Positions 1 through 6,603 are shown, counted from the first letter of the stretch. The stretch is DNA of 7,815 nucleotides from Microcaldota archaeon (GCA_021836925.1 JAKBHG010000027.1:1-7815); one strand, 5' to 3'. Notes: generated by a model not told the origin, from the letters alone. Made by a program: numbers and translations.

Positions 1-4
1 TTAC

Positions 5-1384
5 GTGAGCTACACCCAGGCGTCGCTCGGCGTCGCCTTCAGGTGGCTTATCGCAATCGTGGCGCTCGTTCTCGCCGGAATGGCGATAAAGGAACTGAAG
101 GGCCTTGAGGGGGGTTTCGGGATGTACCTTCTTGGAAGCAGGAGGGGCATAAGCACCATAAACAGCATATCGAAGAGCCACAAGTCTTTCTGGAACAACA
201 TGGCAATGTGGGGGGTTGTAGTCGGCTTTGGCCTGCTCTCATACCCGTTCCTCAAGGGCAGGATAGACAAGAGGATGTATGCGTTCGGGATGCTCTCGCT
301 GGTGGTGATGATGTTCTTCGTAGTCCCATACACAGGGTCTGCGCTGCAGTTCATCCACCTTTCGATCATACAGACAGCGATAAGCAGCGCTAATGCGGCG
401 CACGCGTCTTCCGGGTTCAACATAGTCGGTTATGTGATAGATGCGGTGTCGGTAATAGCGGGCTTTTCCGGGTTCGTTTTCATATCCATATTGTACAATG
501 CGGCAAGCATACTGGTAGGCATAGCCAGTTTCCTGGCCAGCGGCGCGACGAATACCGGATCGCTGACAAATCAGATACCAGGTGTAGCTCCTATAATACC
601 AGGCATAGACCTTCCGCTCATAGCAGGCATAATGTCGCTCGCGATACTTCTGATAATACACGAGATGTCGCATGGGGTGCTTGCAAGGGTGTTTGGCATC
701 AAGCTGAAGAAAGTAGGCCTCGTGATGCTCGGCCTCATACCTTTCGGAGCGTTCGTGGAGCCGGACGAGAAGGCGGTGGTCAAGCTCGACAGGATAAAGC
801 AGACCAAGATAGTATCTGCAGGGATATCGATGAACCTGATCGCGATGCTCATCTTCTTCATACCTATGATGCTGATGGGCGCGTTCGTCGTGCCGAGCCT
901 TTATTCGCACGCCGTTGAGATAACTAATGTCGCCCCAGGCTACCCTGCCAACGGGATACTGGAGCCCGGGATGATAATCCAGAAATGGAACGGCTACAAC
1001 ATAACAAGCATCGGCAGCTTCACGGTAGCGGCCGCGAACGATACGCCCGGGAAGGTGATCCCGATAGTCACCAACACCGGGACGTATGACATAAAGGCGG
1101 TGGCGAACCCTGCTAACGGCATTGCGGGTATAGTGGGCATAGAGATAGGCAACCCGCTCTCCACTACGGCATCGGCGCGCTTCCTATTCTTCCTATACAG
1201 CCTCTTCTCGATATCCTTCCTGCTCAACTTCCTCGTCGGGATAATAAACCTGCTCCCGATACCGGGATTCGACGGCTGGAGGATATACAAGGCCAACATA
1301 AAGAGCAACAGGTTTATCAACGCCCTGGTCGCGATAATAGTGATAGGCCTCCTGATAAACGTGCTGCCTTGGCTCTACGTGTGA
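5..1384 (+). CDS. Site-2-type (M50 family) membrane zinc metalloprotease with PDZ-like domain
   Basis: This is a polytopic membrane protease expected to cut substrates within or next to the membrane (regulated intramembrane proteolysis). The zinc motif HEMSH lies at residues 219-223, inside a hydrophobic segment (about 203-226). The second conserved M50 motif, LLPIPGFDG, is at about 416-424, and its Asp423 would be the third zinc ligand. Between them, residues about 305-385 look like a PDZ domain (VAPGYPANGILEPGMII, then a strand-rich stretch), as in other archaeal and RseP-type M50 enzymes. Further hydrophobic segments are near 8-28, 66-84, 91-110, 142-180, 234-253, 268-298, 393-417 and 436-457. 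The conserved GSRRG stretch sits near residue 44. The start used is GTG. Only four bases precede it and the frame is open to the window edge, so the true start may lie outside. The 3' end overlaps the convergent phosphoesterase gene by 10 bases. The substrate is unknown. Confidence 0.9.
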   Translation: MSYTQASLGVAFRWLIAIVALVLAGMAIKELKGLEGGFGMYLLGSRRGISTINSISKSHKSFWNNMAMWGVVVGFGLLSYPFLKGRIDKRMYAFGMLSLVVMMFFVVPYTGSALQFIHLSIIQTAISSANAAHASSGFNIVGYVIDAVSVIAGFSGFVFISILYNAASILVGIASFLASGATNTGSLTNQIPGVAPIIPGIDLPLIAGIMSLAILLIIHEMSHGVLARVFGIKLKKVGLVMLGLIPFGAFVEPDEKAVVKLDRIKQTKIVSAGISMNLIAMLIFFIPMMLMGAFVVPSLYSHAVEITNVAPGYPANGILEPGMIIQKWNGYNITSIGSFTVAAANDTPGKVIPIVTNTGTYDIKAVANPANGIAGIVGIEIGNPLSTTASARFLFFLYSLFSISFLLNFLVGIINLLPIPGFDGWRIYKANIKSNRFINALVAIIVIGLLINVLPWLYV

Positions 1385-2130
1385 AGGGATGCCGCCCTTC
1401 TGAGTTCGGATACCGTTCCGAAATCCATCGTCGAGCCGTATCCCACCACTATTGCCCTCATGGAGTCTATCTCCAGCCTTTTCAGGACAGGGGATAGCAG
1501 TTCGCCCTTCGGCACGGTGTTCATCTCGGTGCCGGTCGAGAAGTAGCCGATTGCAGGAAACACTATTATTCTCGTGCCGTTGTACGCGCCGACCAGGAAG
1601 CATCTCAGCTTCTCTTTCCTGTCGACCTCATTGTACACTGCTACAGCAGGGTGCTCATGCCCCATTATCAGCGTATGAGTGCCTTTAGGTATTTCCTTAG
1701 GCAGCTCGTCGCCGTGGAAGAAAAGGTAACCGCTGGCAGCGAACTGCTCCGCGTGTATCTTCAGCCCCATGCTCTCGCGATACCTGTCGACAAAATTGTC
1801 ATGGTTGCCCTTGACGATCGTGAGCGTCGCACCCCTTCCCTTCAGGAAAGCCGCGAGGTCGTAGAGCTCGTTGAACTCGTCGGTTGCGACAGTGGAAAAA
1901 TCGTTCTTTATGTCGCCGTTTACTATTACGCTCCTGGCGCCGGTCGCGGATAGCGCCTTCGAAAGTGCCTCAGTTATGCCCTTCAGGTTGACCTTTGGCA
2001 TGAATACGCCGCGGGAGGCCTGCGCGGCCTCATAGCCGAGATGCGGATCTGATATGACGAGCGCGCCGAGGCTCTTTACATGCGCAATGGGCATGCCGTC
2101 AATCAGCTCTATGTCGTCGTCCAGACGCAT
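1375..2130 (-). CDS. PdeM-like / COG1407 metallophosphoesterase, Lhr-associated nuclease
   Basis: This is a calcineurin-like two-metal phosphoesterase of the ICC-like COG1407 group. The five metal-binding motifs are visible in order: SDPHLG (27-32, Asp28 and His30), NGDIKND (71-77, Asp73), GNHD (108-111), FHGDE (138-142) and GHEHP (157-161). The length of 251 residues is normal for the family. Bacterial relatives encoded with an Lhr-type helicase (PdeM/MPE) are Mn-dependent single-strand DNA endonucleases in DNA-damage gene clusters, so a nuclease acting on helicase-opened DNA is the likely role; this is inferred from family and context. The gene starts 10 bases after the helicase stop on the same strand, which implies co-transcription. 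The ATG is preceded by GGTG with a five-base gap. The stop overlaps the tail of the M50 gene. The exact substrate cannot be read from the sequence. Confidence 0.9.
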   Translation of the reverse strand: MRLDDDIELIDGMPIAHVKSLGALVISDPHLGYEAAQASRGVFMPKVNLKGITEALSKALSATGARSVIVNGDIKNDFSTVATDEFNELYDLAAFLKGRGATLTIVKGNHDNFVDRYRESMGLKIHAEQFAASGYLFFHGDELPKEIPKGTHTLIMGHEHPAVAVYNEVDRKEKLRCFLVGAYNGTRIIVFPAIGYFSTGTEMNTVPKGELLSPVLKRLEIDSMRAIVVGYGSTMDFGTVSELRRAASLHT

Positions 2131-2135
2131 TTCAG

Positions 2136-2139
2136 CACC
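2136..2139 (-). promoter_or_regulatory. Ribosome binding site of the phosphoesterase gene
   Basis: GGTG lies five bases before the ATG of the phosphoesterase. A second, more distant AGGTGA (2141-2146) overlaps the helicase stop codon. Either could support translation coupled to the helicase. The nearer site has the same spacing as the other minus-strand genes here and fixes the start at 2130. Confidence 0.6.
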
Positions 2140-2140
2140 G

Positions 2141-4813
2141 TCACCTTGATTGGGCGATCTGCTTCAGCACCAGGCTGTGAAGCCTCTTCAGGTACTCGCG
2201 CTTGCCCTTCATCATTATTACATCTGCATGGCCGAACGTTATTATGTTGTGGGAGAATGGCGAGGGGTACTTCGTCGTTATGAATCTCACCTTTATCTTT
2301 CCGCTCTTTATCTTGCCCACCACCTCCTCCAGCCTTGGCAGGTCCATCATCTCGTTGAATATCTCGCGGTAGGTCTCCTTCAGTACCGGGAAGTTCTGGT
2401 CTATGCTCTCTACGGCCTTGAGCAGCAGCTGCGAGTTCACCTGCTGCCTTCCGACGTTTATCTTGTAGCCCTTGTAGTTCTTCAGTATCATGAAGCTCCT
2501 CGCGGCGACGTGCCTGAACTTCCTTCTCATCATCTCCGTGTTCCTTATGTTCCTCTTCAGCAGGGACCTTATGTCGGTGGTGCCCAGCTCGGCCATCACG
2601 TCGTCGACTGTCTTTTTCGTTATGCCCATGCCTCCCTTCGCATATATCGCGAAGCCGTTGTCGTTCACCATTATGTTCAGGTCGAGGTCGAGCTCCTCGC
2701 TGAGCAGTATGGCGACCGCCCTGGAAAGCGCGTCGTTCACGCGCCGCCCGAACAGGGAGTGGAAGACGAGGTACTCTCTGCCCTCGTCTATTTCCTTGGT
2801 GCGCTCAACCAGGATGGAAGTGTTGCTCGGCACCTCTTTCGCGAAAAGTATCTGCTCGAGGAAATAGCCGTACATCGATTCCTTCGCGTTCGCATCCACT
2901 GGCAGCGACGAGAGATAATCGTCGACCTTCTTCGGGATCTTCATCGATTTGCGCATCAGCGGGGCCCGCTTGCCCTTGATTGAATCGGTTATGCTCTTTG
3001 CAAAGCCCGCCCTGAACTCGCCTATCTCGTTCGCAAGCTCGTAGCTCAGCGGCAGCTGCTCCGAGAACCACGGAGGTATCGTCGGGCTGCTCGACTTCGC
3101 CTCGTGCACATAGCACTTCATTCCTTTCGCGTATTGGAACTCATAGAGCCTGCCTCCAAGGGCGAACACGTCACCCTGCTTGAGTCTTGTGAGGAACTCC
3201 TCCTCTATGTTTCCGACCCACCTAGTGCCGTTGAAGACGTTTACCGCCACTTCATCCGGTATCGTCCCCAGGTTTAGCATGTATATTACCTTGACGAGCT
3301 TGCCCCTCCTGCCAATCATGTTGGTCTTGTCATCATACCATATCTTGCCGTAGACCCTCCTGCTTTCCAGGCCCACATAGTTGCCTGCCAGGTAGTTTAT
3401 CAGCGACATGAAGTCGTCCTTGTCAAGGTCGACATACGGATACGCGCGCCTCACCGTGTTGTACGCCTCGCCGACGTCCCATTTCCTGCTTATCGCCATT
3501 CCGACAATGTGCTGCGACAGCACGTCGAGCGGATCCTTTGGCACGGTGAACGCATCGAGGTGCTTCTTCCTTGCGGCGTCGAGCATGACCGATACCTCGA
3601 CTAGGTCGTCCCTGTTCATGGCGATCATCTCACCCTTCGCGGTCGCCTTGTACGAGTGGCCGGCCCTCCCTATCCTCTGGACCGCCCTTGTGACGCTCTT
3701 CGGCGAGCCCAGCTGTATCACGTTGTCTATCGTTCCTATGTCCACGCCGAGCTCCAGGCTTGTGGATGATACCACACAGCGCAGCGCACCCTTCTTCAGC
3801 ATGTCCTCCACTTCAAGCCTCGACTGCCTCGACAGTGAGCCGTGGTGCGCCGCCACGTCGCCCTCGCCGTACTTGAATCTCTTCTTTAGGTTGAACACTA
3901 CGCGCTCGGTGCCGCTTCTCGTGTTAGTGAATATTAGCGCGGTCTTGCTCTTCTTTATTATGCCGTTTATCTCCTTGTAGAGCGCATTCTCCAACTGGGT
4001 TTCCGACACGCTTATTATGTCCTTGACGGGGCTGGTGGCCGTGACGTCAAGCTTCTTGCTCCATGAAGCGTCTACCACTACGCAGTCGCGCGGCGCGCCC
4101 TTCTCGTAGCCCACAAGGAACTTCGCCGCCTCTTCCAACGGGTGCAGAGTGGCCCCCAGGCCTATCCTAGTCGGGTTGTGCCCTATCTGTTCCGCCAGCC
4201 TTTCGAGCGATAGCACAAGGTGCACTCCGCGCTTGTTGTTCGCTAGCTCGTGCATCTCATCGACTATGACATACTCTAGCGAGTTGAACTTCTCTATGAG
4301 CTTCTCCGAGTTCAGCATTATCGCGAGGGATTCCGGGGTGGTGACAAGTATGTTCGGGGGAGTGAGCAGCTGCTTTCGCCTCTCGTTCTGTGGCGTGTCG
4401 CCGGTCCTAACCGCTATCGTGACCTTCCTGACGCCTTCCTTTATCATGGCTACCCCCTTCTCTTTCTTTATCACCTCGTAGATCTCGTCGAGCGGCCTTG
4501 TCAGGTTGTTGTATATGTCGTTGTTCAGCGCCCTCAGAGGCGATATATACAGGCAGTATATCTTGTCCTCTAGCTTGCCCGCAAGGCTGTAGTCGAAGAG
4601 GTGGCTTATTATGCTGGTGAACGCAGACATAGTCTTGCCGGAGCCGGTAGGTGCGGTGACCAGCAGGCTCTTCCTTTCGCGTATCAGCTTGAACGAGAAC
4701 TTCTGCGGTGGGGTGAGCTCCTTGAAGTTGTGCGTGAACCATTCGCGCACGTATTTGTTCATAGAGTCGAGGCTCTCCCTGTCGTCAAAAGGCTTGTCAA
4801 GGTACTCTATCAT
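2141..4813 (-). CDS. lhr: Lhr-type superfamily 2 DNA helicase
   Basis: This is an ATP-dependent nucleic acid helicase of the Lhr family (bacterial and archaeal repair helicases that translocate 3'-5' on single strands). The RecA1 motifs are visible: TPPQ (34-37), Walker A APTGSGKT (54-61), motif Ia SPLRAL (91-96), Ib TTPESL (158-163), the DEMH box (185-188) and motif III GATLHP (220-225). RecA2 carries IFTNTRSGTERV (294-305), SSTSLELGVDIG (349-360) and motif VI QRIGRAGH (379-386). Residues about 400-590 fit the winged-helix region and about 590-890 the Lhr-core/DEAD-associated C-terminal part. At 890 residues it corresponds to the Lhr core, without the long extension of some bacterial Lhr proteins and without a Cys-rich zinc finger. 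Motif III has Gly where SAT is usual. ATG start with GGTG five bases upstream. It heads a two-gene unit with the phosphoesterase and diverges from the hypothetical gene at 4980. Confidence 0.95.
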   Translation of the reverse strand: MIEYLDKPFDDRESLDSMNKYVREWFTHNFKELTPPQKFSFKLIRERKSLLVTAPTGSGKTMSAFTSIISHLFDYSLAGKLEDKIYCLYISPLRALNNDIYNNLTRPLDEIYEVIKKEKGVAMIKEGVRKVTIAVRTGDTPQNERRKQLLTPPNILVTTPESLAIMLNSEKLIEKFNSLEYVIVDEMHELANNKRGVHLVLSLERLAEQIGHNPTRIGLGATLHPLEEAAKFLVGYEKGAPRDCVVVDASWSKKLDVTATSPVKDIISVSETQLENALYKEINGIIKKSKTALIFTNTRSGTERVVFNLKKRFKYGEGDVAAHHGSLSRQSRLEVEDMLKKGALRCVVSSTSLELGVDIGTIDNVIQLGSPKSVTRAVQRIGRAGHSYKATAKGEMIAMNRDDLVEVSVMLDAARKKHLDAFTVPKDPLDVLSQHIVGMAISRKWDVGEAYNTVRRAYPYVDLDKDDFMSLINYLAGNYVGLESRRVYGKIWYDDKTNMIGRRGKLVKVIYMLNLGTIPDEVAVNVFNGTRWVGNIEEEFLTRLKQGDVFALGGRLYEFQYAKGMKCYVHEAKSSSPTIPPWFSEQLPLSYELANEIGEFRAGFAKSITDSIKGKRAPLMRKSMKIPKKVDDYLSSLPVDANAKESMYGYFLEQILFAKEVPSNTSILVERTKEIDEGREYLVFHSLFGRRVNDALSRAVAILLSEELDLDLNIMVNDNGFAIYAKGGMGITKKTVDDVMAELGTTDIRSLLKRNIRNTEMMRRKFRHVAARSFMILKNYKGYKINVGRQQVNSQLLLKAVESIDQNFPVLKETYREIFNEMMDLPRLEEVVGKIKSGKIKVRFITTKYPSPFSHNIITFGHADVIMMKGKREYLKRLHSLVLKQIAQSR

Positions 4814-4818
4814 ATGAA

Positions 4819-4822
4819 CACC
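4819..4822 (-). promoter_or_regulatory. Ribosome binding site of the Lhr helicase
   Basis: Reading the minus strand, GGTG stands five bases before the ATG at 4813. This supports the chosen start and is the same arrangement as in L10, L12 and the phosphoesterase. Confidence 0.6.
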
Positions 4823-4873
4823 GGCATTGCCGCGAAAAGGATCAGCTATCGCGTAATCAAATCGGCTTCAACT

Positions 4874-4882
4874 GATAAAAAC
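4874..4882 (-). promoter_or_regulatory. Possible TATA box of the lhr-phosphoesterase unit
   Basis: On the minus strand the stretch GTTTTTATC is the most A/T-rich candidate in the 166-base divergent gap. It is centred about 65 bases before the helicase ATG. A start about 25 bases downstream would give a leader of roughly 40 bases. The match to an archaeal TATA box is weak and no clear purine-rich BRE precedes it. Confidence 0.3.
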
Positions 4883-4934
4883 CTGCGCCAAGAATGCGTA
4901 GAACCAGGTGCAAGTTTGCCTTTGCTCCAGGGGC

Positions 4935-4952
4935 GCGAAAGGGTTAAATATT
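4935..4952 (+). promoter_or_regulatory. BRE and TATA box of the hypothetical gene at 4980
   Basis: GCGAAAGGG (purine-rich, BRE-like) is followed directly by TTAAATATT at 4944-4952, a good archaeal TATA box centred about 32 bases before the ATG at 4980. A start about 25 bases downstream of the box would fall near 4973-4976, so the transcript would be nearly leaderless or begin at the G-run. The remainder of the 4814-4979 gap shows no RNA gene or strong repeat. Confidence 0.6.
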
Positions 4953-4972
4953 TCCTAGCAAAATTGGGAAAA

Positions 4973-4977
4973 GGGGG
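4973..4977 (+). promoter_or_regulatory. G-run, possible ribosome binding site of the hypothetical gene
   Basis: GGGGG precedes two in-frame ATG codons (4980 and 4983). It is two bases from the first and five from the second. The five-base gap matches the other genes in the window and favours initiation at 4983. If transcription starts within the run, it may not work as a Shine-Dalgarno site. Confidence 0.4.
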
Positions 4978-4979
4978 AT

Positions 4980-5765
4980 ATGATGGATGCATTAGGAGAT
5001 TCGTATTTTGTCCATAGGCGCGGATGGGAATTGCTTCGGGCCGTTGAAAGGGGGGACCCGAACTACTTGAAAGAGAGACTTTATGGGGGAATGTATGCGC
5101 ATCCCTATTTCCAGAATGACGCTGACGGGGCGCTGGAAGCGGCGCTGGAGTATGAGAACCAATCCAAGCTGGTACCCGTCCTATTGGAGGATGTGGGATT
5201 TGTGGCATCGCTCTCGTATAGGACGCTGCTGGAGGCCGCGGGCAAGGCAAGGGGCACTCCGTTAGAGAAAATATTCGCTGAAACGCTTCGCGAGGTAGAG
5301 TCGGACCGCTTCGGAAAGCCGGACGGGCTGATTGAATATATGAGATATGTTGAAAGCGTTTACAACAAAGAAGACGGCAGAAGCATATTGAAGGGGCAGG
5401 ACGCCTTCGTCTTCGCCGCTGAGAAATGCGACCTTATGAGCTTATTCTCGTTAATCTCTTGCGAGTATAAGAGATACATTGACGAGGAGACGGCCGAATT
5501 CGTAATCAGGACACTGCAGGGGAATGGCACTCCTGAAATCGAGAGGGAACACCTGGAATTACTTTTTAACAGTGCAATCAGGGAAAGGGAGTTGGCGGTG
5601 AACGCTGGCCGCTATAATGGATTAGAGAGTAAAAAGGCGGCGATAGAAAGGGAGGAAAGGGAACTGCTGCGCCAAACCGCAAAACTCGAGGAAAGGAGCG
5701 CGGCAGAAAAGGAGATACTGGGCAACATCGAAGAGTTTAAGGAAAAGGAACGCAGCAAGGGCTAA
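4980..5765 (+). CDS. Hypothetical helical protein with C-terminal coiled coil
   Basis: I do not recognise this 261-residue protein. It has no signal peptide or membrane segment and looks soluble, charged and almost wholly helical. Residues 16-36 (WELLRAVERGDPNYLKERL), 48-73, 78-104 and 138-163 each resemble the helix pair of a degenerate ankyrin-like repeat (pattern LxxAxxxGxxxxLxxLL). The similarity is loose and other alpha-solenoids are possible. Residues about 197-258 form a probable coiled coil, with Leu215, Ile222, Leu229 and Leu236 exactly seven apart in a Glu/Arg/Lys-rich background, suggesting oligomerisation or partner binding. No catalytic motif is visible. It has its own TATA box and diverges from the lhr unit. 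Codon use (TTA, TTG, GAA, TTT and CGG are frequent) differs from the neighbours. Two ATGs are adjacent: 4980 is used here, but 4983 better fits the ribosome-binding-site spacing. Confidence 0.8.
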   Translation: MMDALGDSYFVHRRGWELLRAVERGDPNYLKERLYGGMYAHPYFQNDADGALEAALEYENQSKLVPVLLEDVGFVASLSYRTLLEAAGKARGTPLEKIFAETLREVESDRFGKPDGLIEYMRYVESVYNKEDGRSILKGQDAFVFAAEKCDLMSLFSLISCEYKRYIDEETAEFVIRTLQGNGTPEIEREHLELLFNSAIRERELAVNAGRYNGLESKKAAIEREERELLRQTAKLEERSAAEKEILGNIEEFKEKERSKG

Positions 5766-5789
5766 GCGCATTTATCAGGATAAGAAGTA

Positions 5790-5814
5790 CAGGCATGCAC
5801 ATTGCACATGCCTG
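5790..5814 (-). terminator. Hairpin between convergent genes, probable ferredoxin terminator
   Basis: CAGGCATG (5790-5797) and CATGCCTG (5807-5814) form a perfect 8-bp stem around a 9-base centre. In minus-strand RNA the centre UGCAAUGUG adds U-G, G-U and C-G pairs, giving an 11-bp stem with an AAU loop. The plus-strand RNA cannot extend the stem. The following minus-strand bases are moderately T-rich (TACTTCTTATCC). It lies about 15 bases past the ferredoxin stop and 24 past the stop of the plus-strand gene. Confidence 0.5.
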
Positions 5815-5829
5815 ATTTAGGAATAGAAG

Positions 5830-6162
5830 CTACTTGTATATGGAATCGTACTGCGTGCCGTTGTCGTCGACTATGTGTATGCACTCGCCCTCGCACTCTA
5901 TCAGGCATGCCTGGCAGAGTATGCATGCCTCGCCGTTGACCGCCACCGACTTCTCCTTGAAGTGGTTGTGGCCGTCCTGCACGTCCTTCCACTTCGCGTA
6001 GACCTCAGGATTCTCCTGCCCCTTCCACTGCTGCTCAGGTGGTGCGACGTCGCTGTTGACATCCTGCGCGTTCGAGTCCTTCATCTCGAACACCGCTACC
6101 GGGCACACGTCATGGCAATGCGTGCATCCCGTGCACTTCGGCTTGTCTACCCATACCTTCAT
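5830..6162 (-). CDS. Two-cluster [4Fe-4S] ferredoxin with inter-cluster insertion
   Basis: This is a small soluble electron carrier of 110 residues. The first motif is CTGCTHCHDVCP (Cys10, 13, 16, 20). The second is CILCQACLIEC (Cys80, 83, 86, 90). By family rule, Cys10/13/16 plus Cys90 hold one [4Fe-4S] cluster and Cys80/83/86 plus Cys20 the other. Two things are odd. The motifs are separated by 59 residues, about twice the usual gap, through an insertion rich in Gln, Asp and Lys that ends in a GHNHF stretch (64-68). The Pro usually following the last Cys is replaced by Glu, and an additional Cys94 follows (CEGEC). The redox partner cannot be inferred, as neither neighbour is a redox enzyme. 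The gene has its own TATA box and, five bases before the ATG, a GGCG variant of the local GGTG site. It ends at the convergent hairpin. Confidence 0.9.
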   Translation of the reverse strand: MKVWVDKPKCTGCTHCHDVCPVAVFEMKDSNAQDVNSDVAPPEQQWKGQENPEVYAKWKDVQDGHNHFKEKSVAVNGEACILCQACLIECEGECIHIVDDNGTQYDSIYK

Positions 6163-6167
6163 GTGAA

Positions 6168-6171
6168 CGCC
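6168..6171 (-). promoter_or_regulatory. Variant ribosome binding site of the ferredoxin gene
   Basis: AAGGCG ends five bases before the ATG at 6162. GGCG replaces the GGTG seen before the other minus-strand genes but keeps the same spacing, which supports this start. Confidence 0.45.
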
Positions 6172-6203
6172 TTTTGCTTTGCAGTTACGTCTATCGAGAG
6201 CTA

Positions 6204-6213
6204 CTTATATATT
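6204..6213 (-). promoter_or_regulatory. TATA box of the ferredoxin gene
   Basis: The minus strand reads AATATATAAG, the clearest TATA box in the window, centred about 46 bases before the ferredoxin ATG. Transcription starting about 25 bases downstream would give a leader of about 20 bases that includes the ribosome binding site. It lies downstream of the L12 terminator, so the ferredoxin is transcribed independently. Confidence 0.65.
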
Positions 6214-6243
6214 CGTTGCCGTGCGCCGCATGAACGCATTTAC

Positions 6244-6280
6244 AAAAAACAACGCGGCGTCACGCGCGGCATTACTGCCG
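6244..6280 (-). terminator. Terminator of the L1-L10-L12 operon
   Basis: Just after the L12 stop, the minus strand has a small hairpin CGGCA-GTAA-TGCCG (6267-6280), then a GC-rich stretch, then TTGTTTTTTG with six consecutive T at 6244-6249. Archaeal RNA polymerase terminates at T-runs, with or without a hairpin. The run lies between the operon and the ferredoxin promoter. Confidence 0.6.
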
Positions 6281-6283
6281 GGA

Positions 6284-6592
6284 TTACCCGAACAGTCCTG
6301 CGAGGCCTCCCGCGGCCTGCTCTTCGCTGGCCTTGCTCTCCTCAGGCTTCTTCTCCTTCTTCTCGGCACCTGCAGCAGGCGCAGCCTGTGCGGCAGCCGG
6401 CGCGGCCGCCTGAAGAACGCTTGCGTTCTTTATGGTCTCCTCGATGTTGACGCCCTTGAGCGCCTCCGCGACAGCCTTTGCCCTCGCCTCGTCAGGAGAC
6501 ATGCCCGCGGCCTTGACGACTTCCATCAGGCTGTTCGCGCTTATCTCCTTCTTCGCGGCATCCAAGAGCAATGCAGCATATACGTATTCCAT
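6284..6592 (-). CDS. rpl12: Large-subunit ribosomal protein L12 (archaeal P1)
   Basis: This is the archaeal stalk protein, whose dimers bind L10 and recruit translation factors to the ribosome. It has 102 residues, normal for the family. The N-terminal dimerisation domain MEYVYAALLLDAAKKEI is typical (residues 1-17). A flexible Ala/Pro-rich hinge (61-75) follows, then a charged segment (77-91) and the factor-binding end GGLAGLFG (95-102). The charged segment has more Lys and less Glu than usual. The start is the ATG at 6592. A GTG three codons upstream is part of the ribosome binding site AGGTGA (6598-6603), and family members start with MEY. It is the last gene of the operon, 46 bases after L10, with a tandem repeat in the gap and a terminator after it. 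Confidence 0.95.
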   Translation of the reverse strand: MEYVYAALLLDAAKKEISANSLMEVVKAAGMSPDEARAKAVAEALKGVNIEETIKNASVLQAAAPAAAQAAPAAGAEKKEKKPEESKASEEQAAGGLAGLFG

Positions 6593-6597
6593 ACATT

Positions 6598-6603
6598 TCA
6601 CCT
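6598..6603 (-). promoter_or_regulatory. Ribosome binding site deciding the L12 start
   Basis: AGGTGA stands five bases before the ATG at 6592. A longer reading frame could begin at the GTG inside this motif, but that codon is better explained as the ribosome binding site. Confidence 0.75.

Noticed and set aside
239..910. A 223-codon open frame on the minus strand, opposite the M50 gene.
   Set aside because: Its composition is extremely rich in Arg, Tyr and His, as expected from the reverse of an ATA/AGG-rich membrane gene. The sense frame has the HExxH motif.
2150..2983. A 277-codon open frame on the plus strand, opposite the helicase.
   Set aside because: It lies wholly antisense to conserved helicase sequence. 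It shows no recognisable motif and the Tyr/His/Val-rich, low-complexity look of a mirrored frame, and it has no ribosome binding site of the local type.
4814..4979. Possible small RNA or tRNA in the divergent gap.
   Set aside because: No cloverleaf, no T-loop GTTCRA motif and only 5-bp chance inverted repeats are visible. The stretch is explained by two promoters.
5772..5783. The imperfect palindrome TTATCAGGATAA after the orphan gene.
   Set aside because: The two-base centre is too short for a good RNA loop, and there is no T-run after it. Chance is likely in such a short A/T-rich stretch.
5902..5913. The perfect palindrome CAGGCATGCCTG inside the ferredoxin gene, sharing 8-mers with the nearby hairpin.
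   Set aside because: It is explained by the codons of the Cys-Gln-Ala-Cys-Leu cluster motif. Only two partial copies exist, so it is not a repeat family.
5875..6450. A 191-codon plus-strand frame across the ferredoxin and L12 genes.
   Set aside because: It overlaps two conserved genes, a terminator and a TATA box on the other strand, and has no protein signature.
6593..6601. An upstream GTG start adding three residues to L12.
   Set aside because: The GTG is part of the AGGTGA ribosome binding site, and archaeal L12 proteins begin at MEY.
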